Position numbers and translations under genes: made by a program. Shown piece by piece: positions 33,452 to 42,687 of a stretch of 52,567 nt of DNA (its first letter is position 1; each line of letters opens with the position of its first letter). The notes under the pieces were generated by a model that was given only the letters and a program-made list of their open reading frames with translations, searched no databases and was not told where the DNA came from. Origin of the DNA: JBGSKV01 sp041740975. Its GTDB lineage: Bacteria > Bdellovibrionota_B > Oligoflexia > Oligoflexales > JALZUQ01. The DNA lies in assembly GCA_041740975.1 (NCBI GenBank), contig JBGSKV010000024.1, positions 1 to 52,567 of the forward strand, given 5' to 3'.

Positions 33452-34276
33452 ATGACGGATGATGTTTTATTACTCATTGTTGGAATACTTTGTGGAGTGA
33501 CGTCGCATGTTTTGGGATTGGGAGGCGGAATTATTTTAGTTCCGGTGCTTTCCCAAGTTTTTAAGTTCCCAATGCACCAAGCCGTAGGGGCTTCACTTGC
33601 CATCGTTACCGCGTCTTCACTGTTTTCGTCTTTGACCAAGCTCAAACAAGGATACGTCGCCATCAAGCTTGCGACCATTCTCGAAACGGTTTCCGTGATT
33701 GGCGCACTGCTAGGAGCCGTGATTGCGCTCAAGATGACGGATGCAGACCTTAAGAAACTATTTGCTTTATTAGTCACTTGCATGGTTTCGGTCATGATTT
33801 TGGAAGATATATTGAAAGCACTTCTTCGCGGTGGTCAACCCACTTCACTCGGCCGAAAATTCACGATGACGTTTGGCACCTATTGGGACGAAGTTTCCAA
33901 AGATCATATTCCCTGCCGCGTTCGGCAGGTTCCGATTGTGGCTGGCGGCGTCGGGACAACGGCGATTCTCGCGTCGATGATCGGTATTGGCGGAAATATC
34001 GTGATCGTCCCCCTTTTGACGACCATCGGTGGATTGCCCATGCGGGTGTCCACGGCAACGAGCGCCTACATGATGGGCTTGACCACATCAGGAGCCGCTT
34101 TGTTGTTTTGGTTCCACGAACATATTCGGACGAGTTTGGTGCTTTGCATCATTGCTGGCGTCTATATTGGTACCCGCCTCTCGCAACGCTACCTATCGAC
34201 ATTGAAGTCCACGACCGTCCGAGCGTTATTTCTTTTGGTCCTCATCACCGCGGGAGTCAAGATGTGGCTAAGCTGA
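33452..34276 (+). CDS. TSUP (TauE/SafE) family membrane transporter
   Basis: 274 residues with about eight membrane segments in two halves. The duplicated family motif is visible as GLGGGIILVPVLSQVF near the N-terminus and GIGGNIVIVPLLTTIGG in the second half. TSUP proteins move small sulfur or organic anions across the inner membrane; the substrate is not evident. ATG 33452 fits the family start; TTG 33437 in frame is possible but has no ribosome site. The loop between the halves (about 125-160) is long and basic. It is followed closely by a small membrane protein. Confidence 0.87.
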   Translation: MTDDVLLLIVGILCGVTSHVLGLGGGIILVPVLSQVFKFPMHQAVGASLAIVTASSLFSSLTKLKQGYVAIKLATILETVSVIGALLGAVIALKMTDADLKKLFALLVTCMVSVMILEDILKALLRGGQPTSLGRKFTMTFGTYWDEVSKDHIPCRVRQVPIVAGGVGTTAILASMIGIGGNIVIVPLLTTIGGLPMRVSTATSAYMMGLTTSGAALLFWFHEHIRTSLVLCIIAGVYIGTRLSQRYLSTLKSTTVRALFLLVLITAGVKMWLS

Positions 34277-34311
34277 ATCGTGCAAATCTCAAAACTTTTT
34301 TGTCGACCGAT

Positions 34312-34575
34312 ATGAGTGTCGCCCGGTTTTCCTATCATGTGACGTTGGCCTTTTTTTTGACGTTATTAGTTGTTGCAGCTGTAGGCATATTATTCAAAAA
34401 CGATAAAGTGGTGACTTGGGCCCAGGAGCTTTCCATTGTCTGCTTGATTCTATCGGGAGTGTTTCGCGCTCTCGCTCTGTCCGTATACTACTCGGTGCGA
34501 AGAGATTACTTATACGCAATGTGTTCTATCATCGTGGTGACTATTTTTGTCGTAACAAATGTGATCCAAGATTGA
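34312..34575 (+). CDS. Small membrane protein of unknown function
   Basis: 87 residues with three hydrophobic segments (VTLAFFLTLLVVAAVGILF; LSIVCLILSGVFRALAL; MCSIIVVTIFVVTNVI). It begins 35 bp after the TSUP gene. The same frame extends upstream into the TSUP gene, but that part is a frame shadow without membrane pattern. The ribosome site is weak. It could be a TSUP accessory or an independent gene; hydrophobic pattern and position are the only evidence. Confidence 0.55.
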   Translation: MSVARFSYHVTLAFFLTLLVVAAVGILFKNDKVVTWAQELSIVCLILSGVFRALALSVYYSVRRDYLYAMCSIIVVTIFVVTNVIQD

Positions 34576-34577
34576 TT

Positions 34578-34611
34578 GTTTCGTCATACAGAGCGAAGTG
34601 AAGGATGACGG
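34578..34611. repeat. Short palindromic repeat (CGTCAT...ATGACG)
   Basis: CGTCAT and ATGACG flank a GAGCGAAGTGAAGG core, resembling the short GCGAAG-type palindromes scattered through many genomes. A related sequence (GATTGAAGCGAGGAATGACG) lies at about 1475-1495. Weak and short. Confidence 0.35.
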
Positions 34612-34669
34612 GCCTTCGCACTATGTGAAGAAAGGTTCGCTCACGATAACGCACCGCATATTTATTTAT

Positions 34670-36457
34670 CTACGGCCATGCCGCCAAACTCAAAAAGCAA
34701 GTCAGTACGGAAATCAAAACGGTAAGTGGTAGCCCAATTTTGAGAAAATCTCCGAACGTGTAACCCCCAGGACCCAAAACTAATAAATTTCCATGATGTC
34801 CGATAGGCGTCAAGAAAGAAGCCACTGCACCCATGGTCACAGTTACGACTGCCGCTGTCGGAGAAATTTCGGTAGCTCTCGCAAAAGCCAAGGCTATGGG
34901 CGCAACCAATACGGTGGTGGCTGCATCCGATAAGATCTGTGTTAGCAAGGCCGCAAACCAGAAAAACAACAACAGAAGCATGATGGGCGACCATCCTTGC
35001 GTCCAATGCATAACGTTATTCGCGACCAATTTATCAAAACCCGTTTTTTCCATCGCAATGCCAAGCGGAATCACTCCCGCGATCATGATAAAAATTTTGG
35101 ATTCAATGGAAGCGTAAGCGTCATCATGGGAAACACACCCTGTCATCACCATTGCCAACGCTCCGGCCAAAAATGCGACGTATGCGGGGAGCCAGGCCAT
35201 TGCAGCGGTGATCACGCTCAAAATCATAATCGTAGCTGCAAGTCCTCGTTTATGCCGTTTAACGGGAGATCCTTGAAATGGCATAAATAATAAAAATCCA
35301 CGATGCCGCGCTAGCCGAGTGAGGCGATTTTCAGGTCCCCACAACACGACGAGGTCACCTTCTTGCAATATAACTTCTGATAATTCATCTTCCATCCAGC
35401 CACTTTTTCGCCAAATACCAACTGCAATCACGCCGTAGCGGTGAAAAAAATTAAGGTCCGCGAGAGTGCGTCCACGCAGTGGGGATTGAGGCGCGATGAG
35501 CGCTTGAAAGACGCGATTTTCGGCGTCCACAACGGGAGAATTGGCGTTGGGTTGATCGCCATATTTACTAATAGCCTTGAGAACGAGTCCCAGACTTCCA
35601 TCCATCGAGACCAATTCGTCCGAACTGGTCTTGACTAAAAGCACATCGCCCACCTGTATAGTCAAATTGGTTTGGGAAAGTGACAAATTTCGTCGATTGC
35701 GAAACCAGGCGAAAACTCTAAATATTTCAGCTGTTGATTTCTGTAATTCTTCCATCGTTTTGCCGACCCATTTGCTGCCTTCGGGAACATAAAGTTCGGT
35801 CGAAATCTCACTCAATAAAAATCGGTCGTCTGACTTGTCTTCCCCGCTTTTCTTAGGTAAAAGCCAGCGCAAAAAAAGGATCGCGATGATGCTACTCGCG
35901 ACAACGGGTGCGCCCATCTTTGATACGGAAAACAACCGCAACATGGGCTCACCTGACCGGACCAAAATATTGTTGGCCAACAAAAATGCCGGCGCGCCAA
36001 TGAGGGTCAATGTTGTTCCCAAGGACGCGGCTGTGGCCATCGGAATCAAAATTCGGGACGAAGCCACGTTCTGATCACGACAAATCTTCATGACAATGGG
36101 CAACATCATAGCGGTGATCATCAGGTGATGAGTAAAGGCAGACATGAATGCCACGGCGACCATAACGACGAGACTGACACGTATCTCTGAACTCCCTGAC
36201 CATCGGCCCACCCAGCTACCAATGATATCCGTCACGCCTGTACTCGTTAGACCAGCTGACAAAACAAAAACCGCGCATACGATAATAGCCGGTTCACTCG
36301 AGAATCCTGAAAATGCCTCTTTCAGATTGATAATCTTGGTCACGGCCAATGCGAGGATAATCAAGATTCCGATAACATCCACGCGCATCCGTCCGTGTAT
36401 GAAAAGGAAAATAGCCGAGACCATAATGGAGCAAAAAATAACTTGATCGACGGTCAT
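34670..36457 (-). CDS. SLC13-type anion permease with two TrkA-C domains
   Basis: 595 residues. The membrane part has about eleven helices split around a soluble insert. The N-terminal half includes FSSEPAIIVCAVFVLSAGL; the C-terminal half has DAATTVLVAPIALAFA and GAVASFLTPIGHHGN, the arrangement of divalent anion:sodium symporters. The insert (about 205-380) holds two TrkA-C (RCK-C) like units, each ending with a VGDVLLVK or EGDLVVLWG motif, which in other proteins bind small ligands. ATG 36457 has GGAG 7 nt upstream; a TTG 15 bp earlier overlaps that site. Substrate unknown (sulfate and dicarboxylates are known in the family). Confidence 0.87.
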   Translation of the reverse strand: MTVDQVIFCSIMVSAIFLFIHGRMRVDVIGILIILALAVTKIINLKEAFSGFSSEPAIIVCAVFVLSAGLTSTGVTDIIGSWVGRWSGSSEIRVSLVVMVAVAFMSAFTHHLMITAMMLPIVMKICRDQNVASSRILIPMATAASLGTTLTLIGAPAFLLANNILVRSGEPMLRLFSVSKMGAPVVASSIIAILFLRWLLPKKSGEDKSDDRFLLSEISTELYVPEGSKWVGKTMEELQKSTAEIFRVFAWFRNRRNLSLSQTNLTIQVGDVLLVKTSSDELVSMDGSLGLVLKAISKYGDQPNANSPVVDAENRVFQALIAPQSPLRGRTLADLNFFHRYGVIAVGIWRKSGWMEDELSEVILQEGDLVVLWGPENRLTRLARHRGFLLFMPFQGSPVKRHKRGLAATIMILSVITAAMAWLPAYVAFLAGALAMVMTGCVSHDDAYASIESKIFIMIAGVIPLGIAMEKTGFDKLVANNVMHWTQGWSPIMLLLLFFWFAALLTQILSDAATTVLVAPIALAFARATEISPTAAVVTVTMGAVASFLTPIGHHGNLLVLGPGGYTFGDFLKIGLPLTVLISVLTCFLSLAAWP

Positions 36458-36588
36458 CGAGGTCTCCGACAAACTATGGTTGGAATTACATCTCTCGTTG
36501 ATGCCTCTATCAACACAAAATAATTACGGCATGAACAATAAAGTCCATGCCGCACATGAGCAGGGCGTAATTGCAAATGTCTAAAGAC

Positions 36589-36804
36589 TTACGGCAAACT
36601 TCGACGTGGATTGCCGAGCATCAGAAAAATTCCGGCAATTAATGTGATGGCTCCAGCGCCCAACAAATACATCGTCCGATCCGTTGGCGTGCCCGTAAAC
36701 AACTTTGAGATTTCTGACGCAACTGATTCGGATGCATAAAAGCCGTAGCCAAGGACGATGGCACCGATGATGACCAAAAATAAACCTATTGGATTCTTAC
36801 TCAT
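36589..36804 (-). CDS. DUF3185 small membrane protein
   Basis: 71 residues with two membrane helices (LFLVIIGAIVLGYGFYAS; MYLLGAGAITLIAGIFLML) joined by SEISKLFTGTPTDRT, which matches the DUF3185 pattern (FTGxPTDRxxxLL). Function unknown in the family. Its ATG shares a base with the stop of the upstream DUF3309 gene (TAATG), so translation is coupled. Confidence 0.85.
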   Translation of the reverse strand: MSKNPIGLFLVIIGAIVLGYGFYASESVASEISKLFTGTPTDRTMYLLGAGAITLIAGIFLMLGNPRRSLP

Positions 36805-36962
36805 TAGAAACCCCCTCTAAATACAACCGCGACCAAAAGCACAACCAATATGAGGCCAAGACCTCCACTTGGACCATATCCCCAGCCTCGACTGTATGGC
36901 CACGCCGGCAGTGCACTCAAAAGAGCAATTAACAAAACAATCAATAAAACAGTAGAAAGCAT
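36804..36962 (-). CDS. DUF3309 small membrane protein
   Basis: 52 residues: two hydrophobic helices around PAWPYSRGWGYGPSGGLGL, which is the hallmark of DUF3309. ATG 36962 is chosen because AGGAGG lies 7 nt upstream. The frame extends further back without support. It is coupled to DUF3185. Both families are often found in stress-related gene groups of environmental proteobacteria; their role is unknown. Confidence 0.87.
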   Translation of the reverse strand: MLSTVLLIVLLIALLSALPAWPYSRGWGYGPSGGLGLILVVLLVAVVFRGGF

Positions 36963-37136
36963 GACAAACCTCCTGGTTAGGCATGTTACGTATCGGCCAT
37001 ACCATCCCGACATAGCCACGCAACATTCGTCCAAGAATGAAAATTGCAACTAATGTGCCAGCGGAGTTCCGCTGTGCATTTGTTTTGAACATTACGCCAT
37101 GCGGAGAATAAGTCATAATGGGGAGGGGAAGATTTT

Positions 37137-37505
37137 ATGAAGATGCAAACCGTTGCCGTCCTTGGTGTCAGTCCGAAACCAGAACGCTACGCCAACAAAG
37201 CGATCAAGATGCTGAAAAAGCATGGTCACATAGTTTTGCCAGTCACACCCCACCATTCGCATATCGACGGCTTGAAAACGTTTCCGACTCTTGCGGATAT
37301 CTCGCAAAAAATCGACACGTTGACAGTTTATATTGGCCCAAAAAATATGACTGATTTGATTCCGGGGATTATTGCACTGAATCCGGTACGAGTCATTCTC
37401 AATCCAGGAACCGAATCGGACGAACTCATGGCAGCATTGAAGGCTGCCAGTATTCCCTACTTAGAAGCTTGTACATTGGTCATGCTTTCCACTGATCAGT
37501 TTTGA
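37137..37505 (+). CDS. CoA-binding (Rossmann) domain protein
   Basis: 122 residues, a single CoA-binding domain of the YccU type. The N-terminus TVAVLGVSPKPERYANKAIKML gives the nucleotide loop, then VLPVTPHHSHIDGLKTFPTLADI. ILNPGTESDE and YLEACTLVML are also typical. GGAGGGGAAG precedes the ATG, a strong ribosome site. It may bind CoA or a nucleotide; no enzyme activity is known for the stand-alone form. It is divergent from DUF3309/DUF3185 and followed by a bidirectional terminator. Confidence 0.87.
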   Translation: MKMQTVAVLGVSPKPERYANKAIKMLKKHGHIVLPVTPHHSHIDGLKTFPTLADISQKIDTLTVYIGPKNMTDLIPGIIALNPVRVILNPGTESDELMAALKAASIPYLEACTLVMLSTDQF

Positions 37506-37517
37506 AATACCCTAAGT

Positions 37518-37549
37518 AAAAACCCCCTTCATTTCTGAAGAGGGTTTTC
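37518..37549. terminator. Bidirectional terminator between convergent genes
   Basis: AACCCCCTTC (37521-37530) pairs with GAAGAGGGTT (37537-37546) with one mismatch, with TTTT after it on the plus strand and TTTTT on the minus strand. It separates the CoA-binding gene from the gene ending at 37594. Confidence 0.78.
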
Positions 37550-37593
37550 AAACAAAAAGATTGGGGATTAACCAAATTTCCTCACTAAGACAA

Positions 37594-38043
37594 TTAATCT
37601 TCGCCCAAGCCAAATCCACCGTGACATTCAAGTTCAGCTTTTTTAGTTCCATTAATCGACAAGGTTGCTTTAGAACCTTCTTTGCTACGTGTAATGTCAT
37701 ATGTGTTTTGAATTTCTTTTTCCTTTTCTACGAATGTATATTCAACCTTCATAGTACCTTTTTGAGACATGGTTACGTTGACGTTGTTAAAAAGCGTGGG
37801 AACTCCCGTCGTCTTGTTACCTTCCATTCGTAAAGTAAGGAGAAGCGCACCTTTTTCCGTAGTCTTCTCGTCGTCAAACTCTTCCGCCAAAAAGCTTGCA
37901 GGCACGAAAACCGAGTGAACAGCGCGCATGAATTTACCAGCTTCTGAGCAATGCAAAATTGCGATGGATGCATCGGAGCTCTTGCTAAAGGCTGGCGCCG
38001 CGAAAGTAAGAAAAGATAATCCAGCTATCAAAACGAAACGCAT
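37594..38043 (-). CDS. Small exported protein of unknown function
   Basis: 149 residues with a signal peptide (MRFVLIAGLSFLTFAAPAFS). The mature domain is beta-rich (LLLTLRMEGNKTTGVPTLFNNVNVTMS; MKVEYTFVEKEKE; ATLSINGTKKAELECHG). It has two Cys, near residues 32 and 140, that could form a disulfide. TAGGAG lies just upstream of the ATG. Size and fold pattern suggest a periplasmic lipocalin-like or small beta-barrel protein, but no family is recognised. It has its own terminator and is flanked by unrelated genes. Confidence 0.68.
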   Translation of the reverse strand: MRFVLIAGLSFLTFAAPAFSKSSDASIAILHCSEAGKFMRAVHSVFVPASFLAEEFDDEKTTEKGALLLTLRMEGNKTTGVPTLFNNVNVTMSQKGTMKVEYTFVEKEKEIQNTYDITRSKEGSKATLSINGTKKAELECHGGFGLGED

Positions 38044-38206
38044 AAAAACTCCTAGAATAAAATGTGAGAAAAGAGGCCCTCTTGGTTAGGGGTCATTAAT
38101 AAGAAGAACTGTAATTGTCAATTTTAATTGAGAAAGTATTTAAAATCCGTGGTAAATCAACTCACTTGCCCCTTGGCCAACTGGACAAAACTTTGATTTT
38201 AATAGA

Positions 38207-38242
38207 CGAAAAACAAAAAACCCCCGTCATTCCTGACGGGGG
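38207..38242 (-). terminator. Rho-independent terminator for the PilZ gene
   Basis: CCCCCGTC (38221-38228) pairs with GACGGGGG (38235-38242) around a 6-nt loop, followed on the minus strand by TTTTTTGTTTTTC. It lies about 25 bp behind the PilZ gene. Confidence 0.9.
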
Positions 38243-38266
38243 ATTTCTGCATGAAAATAAAATTTT

Positions 38267-38614
38267 TTAGCCGTGTTTAATTAAATTTGCCGTATCGAAA
38301 ATATCCCAAAGTGAAACCGGGTCTAGACATTTTAAACCATAGCGCACAAGGTCTTGTTTTCCGAAGTCATCCTTCGACCACATCACTTGAAGTTGAATTC
38401 TTAATTCCTTCACCTTCAAAATCAGGATGTCACCTTGCTTCAGCTGTTCTGAAGTGATGATACCGAGACCATCGACAGAGACGTTTATCGGACGACACGA
38501 AATCGTTTTGTTGTTGTCGCGAAGCAAGGTGCCGGGCAATAATCCGGACAGCTCGTAACGTTCGCTCGCGCGCCGCTCATTTAGCTTTAAGTTGCCCATA
38601 TTCATATAACTCAT
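38267..38614 (-). CDS. PilZ-domain protein (cyclic-di-GMP binding)
   Basis: About 115 residues, a single PilZ domain. ERRASERYEL contains the RxxxR motif and INVSVDGLGI the (D/N)xSxxG motif, which together bind c-di-GMP. VMWSKDDFGKQDLVRYGLKCL matches the later strands. It probably relays c-di-GMP signals to motility, adhesion or predation machinery. Starts at 38614 or slightly later (MNMGN) are both possible; a further upstream in-frame ATG at 38632 is less likely. It stands alone with its own terminator. Confidence 0.87.
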   Translation of the reverse strand: MSYMNMGNLKLNERRASERYELSGLLPGTLLRDNNKTISCRPINVSVDGLGIITSEQLKQGDILILKVKELRIQLQVMWSKDDFGKQDLVRYGLKCLDPVSLWDIFDTANLIKHG

Positions 38615-38800
38615 CGCGCATTCCACCTGCATTGTTGGCGTATAAAAAACACCTCTATTGCCTTATACAGACCCCTATTCGGGATTGGGGCTTGGAAACT
38701 GAGATGAACGAAAAATCTAGGTTATATCAATAAATTAGCGCTCAGATTTATAAGTCACCAGGTTTGAGCGGGACCATAAATTCGGGATTTAAATGCATAT

Positions 38801-39814
38801 CTACTTGATCAGGCTAGGAAGTTTAGCAAACGATACTTCACCCGCGAAGTGGCAGGCCACTTGGTGGAACTCTCCCTTTAGCTTCATATCTCTTAGAGGG
38901 GGGACATCGGTCCGGCAGCGTTCTTGCGCGAACGGACAACGCGTATGAAAATGGCAACCCGATGGAAGGTTCGCAGGTGAGGGAACTTCACCCTCCAAAA
39001 TATGCCGACTCGGTTCGATGGTCGGATCAGGAACCGGAATGGCCGATATCAATGCTTGGCTATAAGGATGCAGCGGTCGTTCATGTAAGTGATGGGCGTC
39101 GGCGAATTCTACGATTCGGCCCAAATACATAATCGCAATCCGATCCGAGCAGTGCTTTACGACCGATAAGTTGTGAGCAATAAATAAAAAAGCAAGTCCG
39201 CGGTCTCTTTGCAGATCTATGAGTAAATTCATAATTTGAGACTGAATCGAAACGTCTAGCGCGGAAACCGGTTCGTCACAAACAATAAGCTTGGGCTTCA
39301 AGGCGATGGCACGGGCAATGCCGATGCGCTGGCGTTGACCGCCTGAAAACTCATGCGGGTATTTGCTTTTGGCGTCTGCTGGCAAGCCCACAGTATCCAA
39401 TAGTTCATCGACCCACTTGCGACGCTCAGCTGAAGTACCCATGCGATGGATCAGAAAAGGCTCTTCCAAAATATAACCTACGGCGTGTCGCGGGTTAAGC
39501 GACTCATAGGGATCTTGAAAAATAACTTGTATGTTTCGACTTTGTTCACGTAGTTGGGCTTTCGAAAGATTGGCCATATCATGGCCGTTAAAAATGACTT
39601 TTCCAGAAGAAGCTTTGTATAATCCGGCGATCACCCGCCCTAGCGTGGATTTGCCACAGCCGGACTCACCAACAAGGCCGACTGTTTCCCCAAGTTTGAC
39701 TTCTAAACTAACATCGTTCACAGCCGAGACGCGCGCGACTTCTCGAAACAACAATCCACCACGAATAGGAAAATATTTTTCAACGTTTTGAACCTGAAGT
39801 AATGACTCGCTCAT
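38801..39814 (-). CDS. Oligopeptide ABC importer ATPase (OppF type)
   Basis: About 337 residues. Walker A is GLVGESGCGKSTLG, signature FSGGQRQRIGIARAIALKPK, Walker B LIVCDEPVSALDVS. The C-terminal oligopeptide/dipeptide extension has the Cys pattern CHFHTRCPFAQERC for an iron-sulfur cluster, known in this family. ATG 39814 overlaps the stop of the upstream ATPase gene (ATGA). An earlier frame start at 39835 would run further into that gene. It is the last gene of the five-gene importer unit. Confidence 0.93.
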   Translation of the reverse strand: MSESLLQVQNVEKYFPIRGGLLFREVARVSAVNDVSLEVKLGETVGLVGESGCGKSTLGRVIAGLYKASSGKVIFNGHDMANLSKAQLREQSRNIQVIFQDPYESLNPRHAVGYILEEPFLIHRMGTSAERRKWVDELLDTVGLPADAKSKYPHEFSGGQRQRIGIARAIALKPKLIVCDEPVSALDVSIQSQIMNLLIDLQRDRGLAFLFIAHNLSVVKHCSDRIAIMYLGRIVEFADAHHLHERPLHPYSQALISAIPVPDPTIEPSRHILEGEVPSPANLPSGCHFHTRCPFAQERCRTDVPPLRDMKLKGEFHQVACHFAGEVSFAKLPSLIK

Positions 39815-40800
39815 GACGCCACCACCTTTTGCCATTCATAACAACGTACCCATCGACCCGCACTGACTTCACTAAAATCCGGCGGCGCAACACGGCATTT
39901 GTCTACGGCGTAGGGGCATCGATTTTCAAACCGGCAGCCCTTTGGCATGTGGTGCAAAGAAGGAACCATACCTTGAATAGTCTTAAGCTTTGACTTCGGT
40001 TCAGTGGTCAGACGAGGAATGGATTCTAACAATCCTTTGGTATACGGATGGGAAGGATTCTGAAAAATGTCCTTGACGGGGCCCTGTTCCGAAACTCGAC
40101 CCGCGTAAAGAACCATAACGTCATCGCATAGCTGCGCTACGACGCCGAGATCATGAGTGATAAAAATAATCGACATGCCGTTCTTTGCCTGCATGGTGCG
40201 CAACAAATCCAAAATTTGCGCCTGGATCGTTACATCCAAAGCCGTAGTCGGTTCATCCGCAATAAGAATGTCGGGTTCACAGGCGAGAGCGATCGCGATG
40301 ACAATACGCTGGCGAAGGCCGCCCGACAATTGATGCGGATACGCTTTAAGTCTTTTTTCAGGATCAGGTATGCCAACTTTTTCCATGATGTCGACGGTGG
40401 CTTTTTTAATATCGGCTTTGGACATTTCAGGAAAGTGCAGCTGGTATACCTCGGCGATTTGCTTGCCGACGGGTTCGACCGGATTCAGAGCCGTCATGGG
40501 TTCTTGAAAAATCATGGAAATACGACGGCCACGGATTTTGTGCAATTCATCCACGGGGAATTTCAAAAGGTCCTGGCCGCGATATAAAACTTCGCCACCC
40601 ACGATATGACTGGCGGGTTTCGGCAGGAGTCGCACGGCAGCCAGCGCCGTGACACTTTTGCCACACCCGGACTCACCGACGATTCCTAACGTCTTTCCTG
40701 GCATGACTTTAAAGCTGATACCGTCAACAGCACGCAGACGAACGTCATCAGTATCGAACTCGATCTGCAGATTTTTGACTTCAAGTAACGGCTCAGTCAA
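39811..40800 (-). CDS. Oligopeptide ABC importer ATPase (OppD type)
   Basis: About 329 residues. Walker A GIVGESGCGKSVTAL, signature LSGGLRQRIVIAIALACEPD, Walker B ILIADEPTTALDVT, and the C-terminal CRFENRCPYAVDKC cluster motif. The TTG at 40800 is chosen because GGGGA lies 7 nt upstream and the family starts just before LLEVKNLQ. A GTG at 40836 would overlap the upstream gene by 20 bp without a ribosome site. In Escherichia coli Yej the two ATPases are fused in YejF; here they are separate. Confidence 0.92.
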   Translation of the reverse strand: MTEPLLEVKNLQIEFDTDDVRLRAVDGISFKVMPGKTLGIVGESGCGKSVTALAAVRLLPKPASHIVGGEVLYRGQDLLKFPVDELHKIRGRRISMIFQEPMTALNPVEPVGKQIAEVYQLHFPEMSKADIKKATVDIMEKVGIPDPEKRLKAYPHQLSGGLRQRIVIAIALACEPDILIADEPTTALDVTIQAQILDLLRTMQAKNGMSIIFITHDLGVVAQLCDDVMVLYAGRVSEQGPVKDIFQNPSHPYTKGLLESIPRLTTEPKSKLKTIQGMVPSLHHMPKGCRFENRCPYAVDKCRVAPPDFSEVSAGRWVRCYEWQKVVAS

Positions 40801-40816
40801 TTTTTTTCCCCGCTTA

Positions 40817-42673
40817 TTAATTTCCAGCTTTGACACGAAAGGTTGTGACGATGTCGACAGTTTCTGGAAAGGTCTTACCGCTCTTCATCGCAGCTTTTGT
40901 TTCATCGTAGCGGTCCTGATCAAACCAGAAAAGCCCCCCAGTCGACATGTCGAACGGAGAAAATGCAGTACCCGAAAGGCGCGTTGCCGGAATCTTCGGG
41001 AGTCGCCACCAGCGCCAATATGCCTCGCGAAAATACGGAATACTCCAAGTCGGAATGAAAACGGAAAGGTCGTGCAGCTTCTGCTGAATTTCATGCGACA
41101 GCGGAATCCGCTCCTTCTCATCAATCGACTCGCGCTCCTTCATGATCAGCGCATCCAGCTCTTTATCGGCAACATTTGACCAGTTGTTGGTTTGTGTCTT
41201 GTTGGCGTTTTCAGAATGGTAGTGCTGCCAGTAGTCTGGGCGTAACGATGTTGACCAGGCCGTTAAAGAAATTTCATGTTTCTTTTCGAGACCATTTTTG
41301 AAAGCCGCGCCAGAATCCAGTATCTTAAGTTTCAGCTCCAAACCTGCTCGCTTGGCTTCTTCTTTGATGATGGCGAGTCGTTCCGTGATGTGCTTCGCAC
41401 CATAGGTGATCTCAAACGAAAGTTTTTTGCCATCTTTTACGCGGATTCCGTCCGGCCCGCGCGTTGTCCAACCGGCTTTGTTAAAATACTCATTGGCTTT
41501 GTCCAAATCAAATGGGCGGGCGGTAATTTTGGTGTTCGTATACTTCCCGTACCCGTCATAATGCTGCGATTGTCTTTCATAATCGCCACGCAGGAGAGTC
41601 TTGGAAACTTTGTCGACATTGAGAGCGTGAGCGATACCTAAGCGAACATTTTGATCACGCAGATGTGGGTGTGCCAAATTCAAATAGAATCCATAAGCCC
41701 CTCGCGGAGCGTCATTATAAAACCAAAGCTTGTTGATGTAGCCCTTGGCGAAATCTCCGCCTTTGGTTTTTTCGTGCCAGTATTGCGGGTACACGATCCC
41801 AAACGTATCAAGCTGACCTTTTAGGAAATACACGTAAGCATTATCAATCGAGCGAATCACTTTATACTTGAAGGTATCGACGTTAAAACGATTCTTGTAA
41901 TAATGCATGTCCTTCGCCCACCAATCTTTATGGCGAACAATTTCGTATGACTTGCCCTTCTTGATATTTTGAATAATGTAAGGACCTGAGTTGGGAACAA
42001 TTTCCCAGTTGTATTTTTTAGTGAAATCATCGTCGATTTTACCATAGTAATGTTTCGGAAAAGGCGCGATGTTGGCGTACAAATGCAAATCCGGTTTCGG
42101 ACGGGTTAAACTAACGGAAATGGTATGGTCGTCATACTTAATGACGTTCTCAACTGTCTCGGTGTAGTGATTGTTATACCAAGGGGCTATAATATGCTTG
42201 GATCTATAGAATTCTAAAGTAAATAAAAAGTCATCCGCAGTGATGGGCTTGCCATCACTCCAGCGGGCTGCCGGATTGATTTTGTAGTACATTGTTTTCT
42301 TATCTTCGCCATATGCCCAATGCGTCGCAATTTCGGGAATGACGTTTTCTGTATTCGGATGAATGCCCACTAGCGACATAAAGTTATCGAGTATGTGACC
42401 GCGGTAGCCATGATTGGAGTCCGGCCCAACAACGCGAAGCGTCAATGGGAAACTCATAAGAAAATCTTGATACTCGCCGCCTTTTTTTGCGTCAGGATCG
42501 GCAAAAAGTGGATCCTTGTCATTGGTTAGCCACTTCAGATTTTTTGGCAACGTTCCCGTCGCGAGGCTGGAGACTTCCTCCGAAGCGCTCTCCGTCTTGA
42601 TCGATGTATCATCTGAAGACTTCTTGGTGCAGCCGATGGCCAGAAAAAAAATAAGAATCTGTAGTTTTAACAT
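40817..42673 (-). CDS. yejA: Extracellular oligopeptide-binding lipoprotein (YejA type)
   Basis: 618 residues, a family 5 solute-binding protein. The signal ends in a lipobox (FFLAIGC), so it is anchored in a membrane. YejA features: FPLTLRVVGPDSNHGYRGHILDNF, ARWSDGKPITADDFLFTLEFYRS, NSGPYIIQ, and RDQNVRLGIAHALNVDKV. It captures peptides for the permease. Most YejA proteins are soluble periplasmic proteins, so the lipid anchor is a small difference. It lies between the permease genes and the ATPase genes. Confidence 0.9.
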   Translation of the reverse strand: MLKLQILIFFLAIGCTKKSSDDTSIKTESASEEVSSLATGTLPKNLKWLTNDKDPLFADPDAKKGGEYQDFLMSFPLTLRVVGPDSNHGYRGHILDNFMSLVGIHPNTENVIPEIATHWAYGEDKKTMYYKINPAARWSDGKPITADDFLFTLEFYRSKHIIAPWYNNHYTETVENVIKYDDHTISVSLTRPKPDLHLYANIAPFPKHYYGKIDDDFTKKYNWEIVPNSGPYIIQNIKKGKSYEIVRHKDWWAKDMHYYKNRFNVDTFKYKVIRSIDNAYVYFLKGQLDTFGIVYPQYWHEKTKGGDFAKGYINKLWFYNDAPRGAYGFYLNLAHPHLRDQNVRLGIAHALNVDKVSKTLLRGDYERQSQHYDGYGKYTNTKITARPFDLDKANEYFNKAGWTTRGPDGIRVKDGKKLSFEITYGAKHITERLAIIKEEAKRAGLELKLKILDSGAAFKNGLEKKHEISLTAWSTSLRPDYWQHYHSENANKTQTNNWSNVADKELDALIMKERESIDEKERIPLSHEIQQKLHDLSVFIPTWSIPYFREAYWRWWRLPKIPATRLSGTAFSPFDMSTGGLFWFDQDRYDETKAAMKSGKTFPETVDIVTTFRVKAGN

Positions 42674-42687
42674 CGGACACTCCTCAG

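Noticed and set aside
33778..34311. 5' part of a long frame overlapping the TSUP gene
   Set aside because: The part inside the TSUP gene is low-quality, rich in Arg/His and lacks a membrane pattern. Only the distal 87 codons from 34312 look like a real small protein.
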